Of a stretch of DNA of 64,000 nucleotides, positions 36,400 to 45,821 are shown one piece after another; positions within the stretch are counted from its first letter, which is position 1, and every line of letters begins with the position of its first letter. Location of the stretch: contig NZ_CP085173.1 in NCBI RefSeq assembly GCF_020616555.1, positions 3,049,501-3,113,500 on the forward strand, in the 5' to 3' direction. A program made the position numbers and the translations under genes. The notes below the pieces were generated by a model. It did not search any database and was not told the DNA's origin. It saw only the letters and a program-made list of their open reading frames with translations. The stretch comes from Streptomyces longhuiensis (GTDB lineage Bacteria > Actinomycetota > Actinomycetes > Streptomycetales > Streptomycetaceae).

Positions 36400-37014
36400 G
36401 TGTCCGTACTCCCCCTGGTCTTCACCAGCGGCTGGGCGAGCGGGATCAACGCCTACGCGGTGGTTCTCCTCCTCGGCGTCTTCGGCGCGACCGGGCTGAC
36501 GGACGAAGTCCCCGAGTCGCTCCAGCGCACCGACGTGCTCATCGCCGCCGGAGTGCTGTTCCTGTGCGAGGCCGTCGCCGACAAGATCCCTTACGTGGAC
36601 TCGCTCTGGGACACCGCGCACACGGTGATCCGGCCGGTGTCGGGCGCCGTCGTCGGCGCTCTGCTCGCGGGCCAGAGCGGGTCGCTGTCCGACCTGGCCG
36701 CGGGCGCGGTCGGCGGGTCGACGGCACTGGCCAGCCACGCCGTGAAGGCCGGCACCCGGATGGCGATCAACACCTCGCCCGAGCCGTTCAGCAACATCGC
36801 GGTGAGCTCGGCCGAGGACCTCGGCGTCGCCGGAATCATCACGCTCGCCATGGTCCATCCCGAAGCGGCCGCGATCATCGCCGCCGTCCTGCTCGTCCTC
36901 GGGCTGCTGATGCTGTACTTCCTGATCTCGCGGATCCGGCGCTTCCTGCGGCGCCGGGCGCAGCGGCGCGAGGAGCGGCGCATCGCCCACCGGACCGGGG
37001 CGCCGCCGGGCTGA
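36400..37014 (+). CDS. DUF4126 membrane protein
   Basis: A 204-residue polytopic protein with segments LPLVFTSGWASGINAYAVVLLLGVFG-like residues 3-28, a segment near residue 50, and a pair around 80-115. A C-terminal membrane anchor (IIAAVLLVLGLLMLYFLIS) is followed by a very basic Arg-rich tail. Family motifs are SGINAYA and ADKIPYVDSLWDTAHT. DUF4126 function is unknown. GTG 36400 matches the usual N-terminus although the ribosome binding site is weak. Confidence 0.88.
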   Translation: MSVLPLVFTSGWASGINAYAVVLLLGVFGATGLTDEVPESLQRTDVLIAAGVLFLCEAVADKIPYVDSLWDTAHTVIRPVSGAVVGALLAGQSGSLSDLAAGAVGGSTALASHAVKAGTRMAINTSPEPFSNIAVSSAEDLGVAGIITLAMVHPEAAAIIAAVLLVLGLLMLYFLISRIRRFLRRRAQRREERRIAHRTGAPPG

Positions 37015-37073
37015 TCCGGCGCCCGGCCGGGCTGTCCGCGGGGGTGCCGGCGGGGGCGGATAAAGTCGCCGTC

Positions 37074-38573
37074 ATGGCACGGATTGCGGTGATCGGCGCC
37101 GGGATGGGCGCGATGGCGGCCGCTGCCCGGCTGGCCGTGGCAGGCCACCGGGTGGCGGTGTACGAGCGCTCGTCGACGTACGGCGGGGCGCTCGGCGGCT
37201 TCGCTCGGGACGGCTTCTCGTTCGACACGGGCCCGGGGCTGCTCCAGCTGCCCGCGGTCTACCGGGACTTGTTCATCAAGACGGGCAAGCAACCGCTGGA
37301 GGACGCGGTCGAGCTGATCCAGGTGGAGCCCGCCGTGCGGCATGTCTTCGCGGACGGCACGGCGGTGGACCTGCCGAACGCGCGGCGCGCGGGCATCGCC
37401 GACGCCCTGGACGCGGCGCTCGGGGAGGGCTCGGGCGCGCACTGGTCGGCGTTCATGAACCGGGCGCGTGAGGCCTGGGACCGTACCCGGCGCCCGCTTC
37501 TCGAAGAGCCCCTGTGGCCGAACTGGCGGATCCTCGCGGACCGCGAGCCGTACCCCGCGGTGGTCCGCCGCAGGATGCTGCGCAAGGACCTGTCGGCGGC
37601 GACGCTCTCCGAGGTCGCCGCTCTCGAGCTGGGCGGGGAGCCGCGGCTCGTCGCGCTCCTCGAGCAGTACGCGCTCGCGTCCGGCCTCGATCCGCGTACG
37701 GCCCCGGCGAGCGCGGCCGTACTGCCGTACATGGAGCAGACCTTCGGCACCTGGGCGGTGCGCGGCGGGATGCGGGAGCTGGCGCGGGCCGTGTACGAGC
37801 GCTGTCTTCAGCGGAAGGTCGCGTTCGAGTTCGACGCGCCGGTGGCACGGATCGTGGAGAAGGACGGCCGGGCGGCGGGCGTGGAGCTGGCCGAAGGCCG
37901 GGTCGTGGAGGCCGACTTCGTGGTCGCCGGTGTGGCGCCCGGTGTCCTCGACGAGCTGCTGCCGGGCCGGGCGCTCAGAGCCGAGGACTCGGTGGCGCCG
38001 CAGTCGGCGCTGCCGAGCCGGCTGACGGTGTTCCTGGCGCTGCGCGGCGCGCGTCCCGGCGACGCCCCGCACCGGACGGTCGTGCACGCCGCGGACCGCG
38101 AAGCCGAGCTGGCCGCGCTGTTCGGCGGAGGCACGGCGGTGGCGGAGCGGCCCACGGTGACGGTGCTTCGTCCCGACGACGCCTCGGTGGCGCCGGACCC
38201 GGACCATGAGGCGGTGACCCTGGTGGTCACGGTGGCGCGCGGCGCACGCGTGACGGACGCGGACGTGGAACGGGTCGTCGACGCCGCCGGGCACGCGGTC
38301 CCCGGGCTGCGCGACCGTCTGCTGTGGCACGAGGTCCGCACCCCGTCCGATGTCGCCGACGCGACGGGCGCGGACGGCGGTTCGGTGCCCGCACCGGCCC
38401 TGGCCGCGGCCTCCGGCCGGCTCCTGCACCCGTCGAACGGCACACGCGTTCCTGGCCTGTTCGCCGTCGGCGGCTGGTCGCACCCGGGCGGCGGGCTGCC
38501 GCACGCGGGGATGTCGGGCGCGCTGGCGGCCGGGCTGATCGTGGAGGGACCGGACTTCCGCGGCTCGCAGTGA
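37074..38573 (+). CDS. FAD-dependent oxidoreductase, phytoene desaturase-like
   Basis: A 499-residue flavoprotein of the amine oxidase/carotenoid desaturase type. The dinucleotide loop is IAVIGAGMGAMAAAARLA followed by an acidic strand end (VAVYER), then the GGALGGF stretch and a C-terminal FAD-contacting segment VPGLFAVGGWSHPGGGLPHA. No carotenoid genes are adjacent, so a role in pigment synthesis is not supported; related orphan desaturase-like proteins are common in streptomycetes. ATG 37074 is the first methionine of the conserved region; its binding site is weak. It begins 59 bases after the DUF4126 gene. Confidence 0.87.
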   Translation: MARIAVIGAGMGAMAAAARLAVAGHRVAVYERSSTYGGALGGFARDGFSFDTGPGLLQLPAVYRDLFIKTGKQPLEDAVELIQVEPAVRHVFADGTAVDLPNARRAGIADALDAALGEGSGAHWSAFMNRAREAWDRTRRPLLEEPLWPNWRILADREPYPAVVRRRMLRKDLSAATLSEVAALELGGEPRLVALLEQYALASGLDPRTAPASAAVLPYMEQTFGTWAVRGGMRELARAVYERCLQRKVAFEFDAPVARIVEKDGRAAGVELAEGRVVEADFVVAGVAPGVLDELLPGRALRAEDSVAPQSALPSRLTVFLALRGARPGDAPHRTVVHAADREAELAALFGGGTAVAERPTVTVLRPDDASVAPDPDHEAVTLVVTVARGARVTDADVERVVDAAGHAVPGLRDRLLWHEVRTPSDVADATGADGGSVPAPALAAASGRLLHPSNGTRVPGLFAVGGWSHPGGGLPHAGMSGALAAGLIVEGPDFRGSQ

Positions 38574-38592
38574 CGGGCGGCGCCCGCCGGGT

Positions 38593-39435
38593 TCAGTAGC
38601 GGTACTGCTGCTCGTTGTAGCCGGAGCCCGCGTCGTACCCGCCCTGGCCGTTCTGCTCGTACGGGTAGGGCTGCTCCGGGGGCAGCTCGCCGCCGTACTG
38701 CTGGTGCTGGTCGTCGCCGGTGCGCTGCTGGGGCACCCAGACCCCGCCGGGCGGCGTCTCCATGCCGTAGCCACCCGCCGCGTACGGGTCGCCGTACTGC
38801 TGTCCCGTGCCGTACGCGTCGTCGTACTGGGGCTGCGCCGGGTAGGTCTGCGTCCCGATGTACGGGTCGGAGTAGGCGGCGTACTGCTGCTGGCCGTTGT
38901 CGTAGCCGTACTGCTGCTGGTCGTAGCCCGCGTACGCGTCGTACGCGTAGCCCTGCGCGCCGGAATCCGTCTGTGCGGCGGCCGGGGTGTACACGCCGTA
39001 CTGGCCGGTGTCGTCGGGCATCGGCTGCGGCGCGTAGACCGACGTCACCTCGGCCGGGGACTCGGGTTCCTGGCCGCCGGGGGCGTCCGGGGCGGCGGAC
39101 TCGTACTCCAGGTCGGAGACCTCGAGGGTCGGATCCTGGTGGACGGGCTCCTTGATCTTGCGCCGCTTGCTCGCGCCGGGGTTCCCGCCGAGCGCCCAGC
39201 CCGTGGAGAAGCCCCTGCGGAACGACAGCGTCACGTAGGTCTGGCCGACGGCGAACGTGATGGCGCCGATCCCGATGACGATCACCGACGGGATCAGCAC
39301 ACCGAGGACGACGCCCACGAACCCGACGAAGGCGAGCAGCCGGAAGCGCAGCCGCGCCTTGTACTGGAGCAGTACCTCACCGAGCAGCCACAACGCGACG
39401 ATTCCGAACGCGATGTAGAGGACCGTCCAGCCCAT
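38593..39435 (-). CDS. Membrane protein with Gln/Tyr/Gly-rich C-terminal tail
   Basis: A 280-residue protein of unknown function. Two or three membrane segments occupy residues 2-75 (VLYIAFGIVALWLLGEVLL, LLAFVGFVGVVLGVLI, VIVIGIGAITFAVG). A short basic/charged part (SKRRKIKEPVHQD) follows, then about 150 residues of low-complexity tail made of Tyr, Gln, Gly, Asp and Pro (AGYDQQQYGYDNGQQQY and NEQQYRY at the end). The tail resembles prion-like, phase-separating sequences. ATG 39435 is preceded by GAGAGGGG. It follows metF by 46 bases on the same strand. Confidence 0.85.
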   Translation of the reverse strand: MGWTVLYIAFGIVALWLLGEVLLQYKARLRFRLLAFVGFVGVVLGVLIPSVIVIGIGAITFAVGQTYVTLSFRRGFSTGWALGGNPGASKRRKIKEPVHQDPTLEVSDLEYESAAPDAPGGQEPESPAEVTSVYAPQPMPDDTGQYGVYTPAAAQTDSGAQGYAYDAYAGYDQQQYGYDNGQQQYAAYSDPYIGTQTYPAQPQYDDAYGTGQQYGDPYAAGGYGMETPPGGVWVPQQRTGDDQHQQYGGELPPEQPYPYEQNGQGGYDAGSGYNEQQYRY

Positions 39436-39481
39436 GTACGCCCCTCTCGTACGGCCGCCGCCCTGGTGGAATACGGCCGGG

Positions 39482-40411
<930 letters not shown>

Positions 40412-40488
40412 TTAGCCACGGGAGCGCCCTCTCCCTAATCTCCGTCCACCCTGCGGACACACGTCTTGGCGGAGCGCGTCCGGACGGG

Positions 40489-41142
40489 TCAGGCCGTACG
40501 CAGCCGCTTCGCGAAGTCGGCCGCGGCCGCGCCCGGGTCGTCCGCCTCGGTGATGGCGCGGACGACGACGACGCGGCGGGCGCCCGCTTCGAGCACCTCG
40601 TCCAGGTTCCCCGCGTCGATGCCGCCGATCGCGAACCAGGGGCGGTCCGTGCCGAGCGAGGCCGTGTAGCGCACCAGGTCGAGGCCGGGAGCGTACCGGC
40701 CGGGCTTGGTGGGGGTCGGCCAGCAGGGGCCGGTGCAGAAGTAGTCCACGCCGTCCTGGACGGCGGCCGCGGCGGCCTCCGTGTCGGCGTGCGTGGAGCG
40801 GCCGATCAGGACGTCCTCGCCGAGGATGGCGCGGGCGGCCGCGACCGGCAGGTCGCCCTGGCCCAGGTGCAGGACGTCGGCGCCGGCGGCGTGGGCGACG
40901 TCCGCCCGGTCGTTGACCGCGAACAGCTTGCCGTGGCGGGCGGCGGCGTCGGCGAGGACGGCCAGGTGCTCCAGCTCCTCGCCCGCCTCCATGCCCTTGT
41001 CGCGCAGCTGCACGATGTCCACGCCGTTCGCCAGGACGGCGTCGAGGAACTCGGGGAGGTCGCCCTGGCGCTTGCGGGCGTCCGTGCACAGGTACAGCCG
41101 GGCGTCGGCGAGCTGGGCGCGCTGCGTGGCGGCCATGGCCAT
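40489..41142 (-). CDS. thiE: Thiamine-phosphate synthase
   Basis: Joins hydroxymethylpyrimidine diphosphate and thiazole phosphate to form thiamine phosphate. The 217-residue TIM barrel has the family motifs [52 protein letters not shown], and [23 protein letters not shown] 41142 follows GGGGGGA; ATG 41136 is also possible. It is on the strand opposite to thiO-thiS-thiG and lacks the TPP element those genes carry. The metF gene follows on the same strand. Confidence 0.96.
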   Translation of the reverse strand: MAMAATQRAQLADARLYLCTDARKRQGDLPEFLDAVLANGVDIVQLRDKGMEAGEELEHLAVLADAAARHGKLFAVNDRADVAHAAGADVLHLGQGDLPVAAARAILGEDVLIGRSTHADTEAAAAAVQDGVDYFCTGPCWPTPTKPGRYAPGLDLVRYTASLGTDRPWFAIGGIDAGNLDEVLEAGARRVVVVRAITEADDPGAAAADFAKRLRTA

Positions 41143-41165
41143 GGGTGGGTCCCCCCGTGGTCGGT

Positions 41166-41208
41166 GGCGTGGGGGGCGCCGGGGGGGGGGGCCCCCCCCC
41201 CGCACGCC
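41166..41208 (-). terminator. G/C-tract hairpin between Rv2175c-like gene and thiE
   Basis: GGCGTG (41166-41171) and CACGCC (41203-41208) frame a core of eleven G (41181-41191) followed at once by ten C (41192-41201). The whole is a near-perfect inverted repeat starting 14 bases past the Rv2175c-like stop on the minus strand, so it is probably its terminator. Such tracts are prone to sequencing and replication error. Confidence 0.6.
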
Positions 41209-41222
41209 GGACGGTTGTCAGG

Positions 41223-41588
41223 TCAGACGGCGAGCGCCTGGGCGCGGCGCTTCACCTCCGTTCCGCGATTCTCGCTCAGCGCCTGCGCGGGGGTGCCCGG
41301 CAGGGTCGGGTCGGGGGTGAAGAGCCACTCGAGCATCTCTTCGTCGTTGAAGCCGTCGTCCCTGAGCAGGGTCAGCGTCCCGGTGAGGCCCTTGACGACC
41401 TTGTCGCCGTCGATGAAGGCGGCGGGCACGTGCAGCGCCCTGTTCTCACCGCGGCGTACGGCGATCACCTGGCCTTCCTTCACCAGCTGCCGCACACGCG
41501 TCACCTCCACGCCGAACTGCTCGGCGATGTCGGGGAGGGTGAGCCACTCGGGGACGAGAGCATCGATCTTTGCGTCAATCTCGGTCAC
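41223..41588 (-). CDS. Rv2175c family winged-helix DNA-binding protein
   Basis: A 121-residue protein with an N-terminal helix-turn-helix (LTLPDIAEQFGVEVTRVRQL then VKEGQVIAVRRG) and a C-terminal conserved part (LTLLRDDGFNDEEMLEWLF). This is the Rv2175c family; in Mycobacterium tuberculosis that protein binds DNA and is phosphorylated by the neighbouring kinase PknL. A PASTA-domain kinase lies 4.2 kb away here, so a similar relation is possible. ATG 41588 gives the family start. Upstream 74 bases hold nothing notable. Confidence 0.9.
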   Translation of the reverse strand: MTEIDAKIDALVPEWLTLPDIAEQFGVEVTRVRQLVKEGQVIAVRRGENRALHVPAAFIDGDKVVKGLTGTLTLLRDDGFNDEEMLEWLFTPDPTLPGTPAQALSENRGTEVKRRAQALAV

Positions 41589-41662
41589 AGGACAAGCGTG
41601 CCATCCCGGACTGACAGTGGGAAACGCGGCCGCGCAAAAGGGCCCCCGTCCGCGCCGGGCGG

Positions 41663-42898
41663 TTATACGACGGCGGCCTTCAGGGGACGGGCCGGGTCGC
41701 CGATGACCTGCGGGTCCAGCGCGGCGCCGGACTCGATGAGCTTGCGCCCCTGCGCCAGGTCACGCGGGCGGCCCACGGCGAGGACGCCGACGAGACGGCT
41801 CTCGCGCAGCCAGCACACGCTCCAGGACGCGCCCTGCGGGTCGCCGCGCCACACGGTCGTGTCCGCGGCCGCGTGATGCCCGGCGTACTGCACGAAGCGG
41901 CCGAACTGCTCCGACCAGAAGTACGGCACCGGGTCGTACGTCGCCGGGGTCTCGCCGATGATGTTGGCGGCGACGGTGCGGGGCCCCTGGAGCGCGTTGT
42001 CCCAGTGGTGGACCATCAGGCGCTCGCCGTACCGGCCCGATGGGAAGGACGAGCAGTCACCGACCGCGTACACATCGGGCTCGGAGGTGCGCAGGCGGTT
42101 GTCCGCCACGACCTCGCGGTGGGCGCCGAGGGTGATGCCGGAGCCGGTGAGCCAGCCGGTGGCGGGGCGGGCCCCGATGCCGACGACGACGGCTCCCGCG
42201 GGCACCCGGGTGCCGTCGTCGAGGAGGACGGCACCCGGTTCGACGTGCTCCACGCGCGCGTGGGTGCGCAGCTCCGCCCCCGCGTCCGCGTACCAGGCGG
42301 CCATGGGAGCGGCGACGTCCTCGGGCAGCGCCCCGGCCAGCGGCCGCTCGGCCGCCTCGACGACGGTGACCGCGCATCCGGCCTCGCGGGCCGCGGTGGC
42401 GAACTCGGCACCGATCCAGCCCGCGCCCACGACGACGATGTCGCGCTGCGCGGCGAGGACGGGGCGCAGACGTTCGGCATCGTCGAGCGTGCGCAGCAGG
42501 TGGACGCCCGGGATGTCCTCCGTGCCGGGCAGCCTGATGGGTTCGGCGCCGGTCGCGAGGACGAGGACGTCGTAGGGGGCGGGTCCGGTGGCGGTGTCGA
42601 GGGTGTGCTCGGCGGGGCGTACGCCGGTGACCTCGCGGCCCAGTTCGAGCGTGATGTCGAGTGCTTCGAAGTCGACGTCGAAGGCGGACCCCTCGGCCTT
42701 GCCGAGCAGGACGGCCTTGGACAGCGGGGGCCGGTCGTACGGCTGGTGGGGTTCGGCGCCGATCAGCGTGACGGCGCCGGTGAAGCCCTGTTCGCGCAGG
42801 GCCACGGCGGTCTGGACCCCCGCCATCCCGGCGCCGACGATGACGACGTGCCGTCCGGCCTGGGGCACCGGTGCCTGGTTCTGGGTCTGCTCGCTCAC
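41663..42898 (-). CDS. FAD/NAD-dependent reductase (ferredoxin/rubredoxin reductase type)
   Basis: A 411-residue pyridine-nucleotide oxidoreductase. The FAD loop is HVVIVGAGMAGVQTAVALRE, the NAD loop is RDIVVVGAGWIGAEFATAA, and the second FAD motif is PDVYAVGDCSSFPS. The C-terminal reductase domain includes PYFWSEQFGRFVQYAGHH. This class passes electrons from NADH to ferredoxins or rubredoxins of oxygenases; no such partner is adjacent. GTG 42898 (MSEQTQ) is preferred; ATG 42922 would add eight residues but lies inside an inverted repeat. Confidence 0.92.
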   Translation of the reverse strand: MSEQTQNQAPVPQAGRHVVIVGAGMAGVQTAVALREQGFTGAVTLIGAEPHQPYDRPPLSKAVLLGKAEGSAFDVDFEALDITLELGREVTGVRPAEHTLDTATGPAPYDVLVLATGAEPIRLPGTEDIPGVHLLRTLDDAERLRPVLAAQRDIVVVGAGWIGAEFATAAREAGCAVTVVEAAERPLAGALPEDVAAPMAAWYADAGAELRTHARVEHVEPGAVLLDDGTRVPAGAVVVGIGARPATGWLTGSGITLGAHREVVADNRLRTSEPDVYAVGDCSSFPSGRYGERLMVHHWDNALQGPRTVAANIIGETPATYDPVPYFWSEQFGRFVQYAGHHAAADTTVWRGDPQGASWSVCWLRESRLVGVLAVGRPRDLAQGRKLIESGAALDPQVIGDPARPLKAAVV

Positions 42899-42915
42899 CG
42901 GATCACCATATGCAC

Positions 42916-42930
42916 CTGACATTCAGTCAG
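42916..42930 (-). promoter_or_regulatory. Operator-like inverted repeat before the flavin reductase gene
   Basis: CTGAC-ATTCA-GTCAG is a perfect 5-base inverted repeat with a 5-base centre, 18 bases upstream of GTG 42898. The half-sites equal those of the TetR-type operator at 32463-32476, but the spacing differs. A regulator site is possible; which protein would bind is unknown. Confidence 0.35.
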
Positions 42931-43013
42931 TCAGCGGGCCGCGTCACTCCGGTCCCGTGACGTCTTCCACACCGGCCGCCGGTTTGACGGCTGCGGCCCC
43001 CGCGCCCGCCCCG

Positions 43014-43358
43014 TCAGGCGCCGGGGACCTCTTCGACGACGCTCGTCCCGCTGCCCGCCTGCGACTCCCACTCCCACGTCTCGTCCAGCCGCACCCGCCC
43101 GTCGGGAAGATCCACGACGAGCGAGACACAGTGCCCGGAGGAGGTCGTCGCGTCCGTCTTCAGCTGTACGTACCTGAAGTCGATCCGGTCGCCCTCACGG
43201 GTGCCCACGAGGTGGCCGCGCACCACGTCCCCGCCCGCGTACTCGGCCCAGACCCGGCCGTCCTCCTCGTGGTACGCGAACCGCGTCCGCGTACCCACCT
43301 GACCTGGAGCCTGGTCGGCGACCGGGGCGAGGACGAGTCCGTCGAGCGAACGGGCCAT
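43014..43358 (-). CDS. Small beta-rich conserved protein of unknown function
   Basis: A 114-residue protein with the pattern FAYHEEDGRVWAEYAGGDVV and GHLVGTREGDRIDFRYVQL, predicted mainly beta strand, with no signal or membrane segment. Proteins of this pattern are widespread and are sometimes labelled N-acetylglutamate synthase in databases; I see no acetyltransferase motif and do not support that label. ATG 43358 is preceded by AAGGGAG. It is divergent from the thiO operon and separated from it by the TPP riboswitch. Confidence 0.75.
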   Translation of the reverse strand: MARSLDGLVLAPVADQAPGQVGTRTRFAYHEEDGRVWAEYAGGDVVRGHLVGTREGDRIDFRYVQLKTDATTSSGHCVSLVVDLPDGRVRLDETWEWESQAGSGTSVVEEVPGA

Positions 43359-43426
43359 GCGGGCGGGCTCCCTTACTGGGCGTCGGGAAAGCGATCGAGG
43401 GGGTTAGGGTGGCCACCGTAAAGCAC

Positions 43427-43516
43427 TCGCGGGAGTCCGGACGTACCGGGCTGAGAGGGAGGCTGGGACGGCCTCCGACCGTACGAACCTGATCCGGGTC
43501 ATGCCGGCGAAGGGAG
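43427..43516 (+). promoter_or_regulatory. TPP riboswitch (THI element) of thiO-thiS-thiG
   Basis: The conserved thiamine pyrophosphate aptamer bases are present: GGGCTGAGAGGGAGG (43448-43462), GACCGTACGAACCTGATC (43477-43494) and GGGTCATGCCGGCGAAGGGA (43496-43515). The 3' side runs into GGGAGGGG (43512-43519), the ribosome binding site of thiO, so ligand binding most likely blocks translation initiation. Boundaries are approximate. Confidence 0.95.
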
Positions 43517-43529
43517 GGGCTGGACGCCC

Positions 43530-44714
43530 ATGTCGCGTACTTCAGAAGGCTTCGACGTCCTGGTCGTGGGCGGCGGGATCATCGGTCTCGTCACCGCGTG
43601 GCGGGCCGCGCAGCGCGGGCTGCGCACCGCGGTCGTGGACCCCGAACCGGGCGGCGGGGCCGCTCAGGTGGCGGCCGGGATGCTCGCCGCCGTCACCGAA
43701 CTGCACTACGGCGAGGCCGAACAGACCCTCCTCGGCCTCAACGTGGAGTCCGCGCGCCGCTATCCGGCGTTCGCGGCCGAGCTCTCCGAGGCCACCGGGC
43801 TCGACCTCGGCTACCGCGCGTGCGGCACCCTCGCCGTCGCGCTCGACTCGGACGACCGCGCGCACCTTCGGGAACTGCACGCCCTCCAGCACAAGTCGGG
43901 CCTGGACTCGGAGTGGCTGTCGGGCCGTGAGTGCCGGCGCCTCGAACCGATGCTGGCCCCGTCCGTGCGGGGCGGCCTGCGCGTCGACGGCGACCACCAG
44001 ATCGACCCGAGACGCCTCGCGAAGGCCCTTGTAGCGGCCTGCGAGCTGGCCGGGGTGCGGTTCCACCGGCAATGGGCCGAGCGACTGGCAGTCGTCCGTG
44101 AGGCCGCGCGCGGCGTGGTCCTCGCCGACGGCACCGGGCTCGACGCGGACCAGGTCGTCCTCGCCGGCGGCAGCCTCAGCGGCAGGCTCGCCGGGGTCCC
44201 GGACGACGTGCTGCCGCCGGTGCGCCCGGTGAAGGGGCAGGTGCTGCGCCTGGCCGTGCCGAAGGTGTACGCGCCGTTCCTGAGCCGCACCGTGCGCGCC
44301 GTCGTGCGCGGCGGCAACCTCTACCTGGTGCCCCGGGTCAACGGCGAGCTCGTCGTCGGGGCCACCAGCGAGGAGCTCGGCTGGGACACGACGGTCACCG
44401 CGGGCGGCGTCTACGAGCTGCTGCGCGACGCCCACGAGCTGATGCCCGGCATCACGGAACTGCCGCTGACGGAGACCCGCGCGGGCCTGCGCCCCTGCTC
44501 CCCCGACAACGCCCCGATCCTCGGCCCGACCGCACTGCCGGGCCTGCTGCTCGCCACCGGCCACTACCGCAACGGCGTGCTGCTCACGCCGGTCACCGGC
44601 GACTCCATGGCCCACGTGCTCGCCACCGGCGAACTCCCCGAAGTGGCCCGCCCCTTCACCCCGCGGCGCTTCGACGCCGTCCCCGCACCCGTCTCTGTGG
44701 AGCAGTCCGTATGA
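43530..44714 (+). CDS. thiO: Glycine oxidase ThiO
   Basis: FAD enzyme that oxidises glycine to the imine used for the thiazole ring of thiamine. The 394-residue protein has the FAD loop VLVVGGGIIGLVTAWRAA, the GGAAQVAAGMLAAV stretch, and a C-terminal GLRPCSPDNAPILG motif typical of the family. It starts ten bases after the ribosome binding site that overlaps the TPP element. Its stop overlaps thiS by four bases. Confidence 0.95.
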   Translation: MSRTSEGFDVLVVGGGIIGLVTAWRAAQRGLRTAVVDPEPGGGAAQVAAGMLAAVTELHYGEAEQTLLGLNVESARRYPAFAAELSEATGLDLGYRACGTLAVALDSDDRAHLRELHALQHKSGLDSEWLSGRECRRLEPMLAPSVRGGLRVDGDHQIDPRRLAKALVAACELAGVRFHRQWAERLAVVREAARGVVLADGTGLDADQVVLAGGSLSGRLAGVPDDVLPPVRPVKGQVLRLAVPKVYAPFLSRTVRAVVRGGNLYLVPRVNGELVVGATSEELGWDTTVTAGGVYELLRDAHELMPGITELPLTETRAGLRPCSPDNAPILGPTALPGLLLATGHYRNGVLLTPVTGDSMAHVLATGELPEVARPFTPRRFDAVPAPVSVEQSV

Positions 44715-44926
44715 CCGTGTCCGTCACCCACGTGTCCGTGAACGGCGAGGGCCGCCAGGTCGCCCCGGGCACCACGCTCGACGCCCTCGTCTCCGCGCTG
44801 ACCAGCGCACCGTCCGGCGTCGCCGCCGCACTCAACGAAACCGTCGTCCCGCGCACCCAGTGGGCCGTCACCGCACTCACGGACGGGGACCGCGTCGAGG
44901 TCCTCACCGCGGTCCAGGGAGGCTGA
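44711..44926 (+). CDS. thiS: Sulfur carrier protein ThiS
   Basis: A 71-residue ubiquitin-fold protein whose C-terminal Gly-Gly (TAVQGG) is adenylated and thiocarboxylated to donate sulfur to the thiazole ring. Family residues VNGEGRQVAPGTTLDALV and NETVVPRTQWAVTALTDGDR are present. ATGA overlap with thiO and a three-base gap to thiG show a tightly coupled operon. Confidence 0.94.
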   Translation: MTVSVTHVSVNGEGRQVAPGTTLDALVSALTSAPSGVAAALNETVVPRTQWAVTALTDGDRVEVLTAVQGG

Positions 44927-45724
<798 letters not shown>

Positions 45725-45805
45725 GGGCCGTACGGCACGGTTACAGCTCTGCTGCAGTACGGCCGCTCGCAGGCGACCGCGGAGCCGGGTGTCGGCGACG
45801 GCTCG

Positions 45806-45821
45806 TACACTCACCTGCGTG
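45806..45821 (+). promoter_or_regulatory. Possible leaderless start of the kinase gene
   Basis: TACACT at 45806-45811 is a good -10 hexamer and lies seven bases before the GTG at 45819. There is no ribosome binding site between them. Transcription would begin at or next to the start codon, giving a leaderless mRNA, which is common in Streptomyces. No clear -35 element is seen. Confidence 0.4.

Noticed and set aside
37074..38573. Carotenoid biosynthesis locus
   Set aside because: The flavoprotein resembles phytoene desaturase, but there is no crtE, crtB or related gene anywhere in the window.
43014..43358. Labelling the small protein as N-acetylglutamate synthase
   Set aside because: Databases sometimes use that name for this pattern, but no acetyl-CoA-binding motif can be seen and the length is too short.
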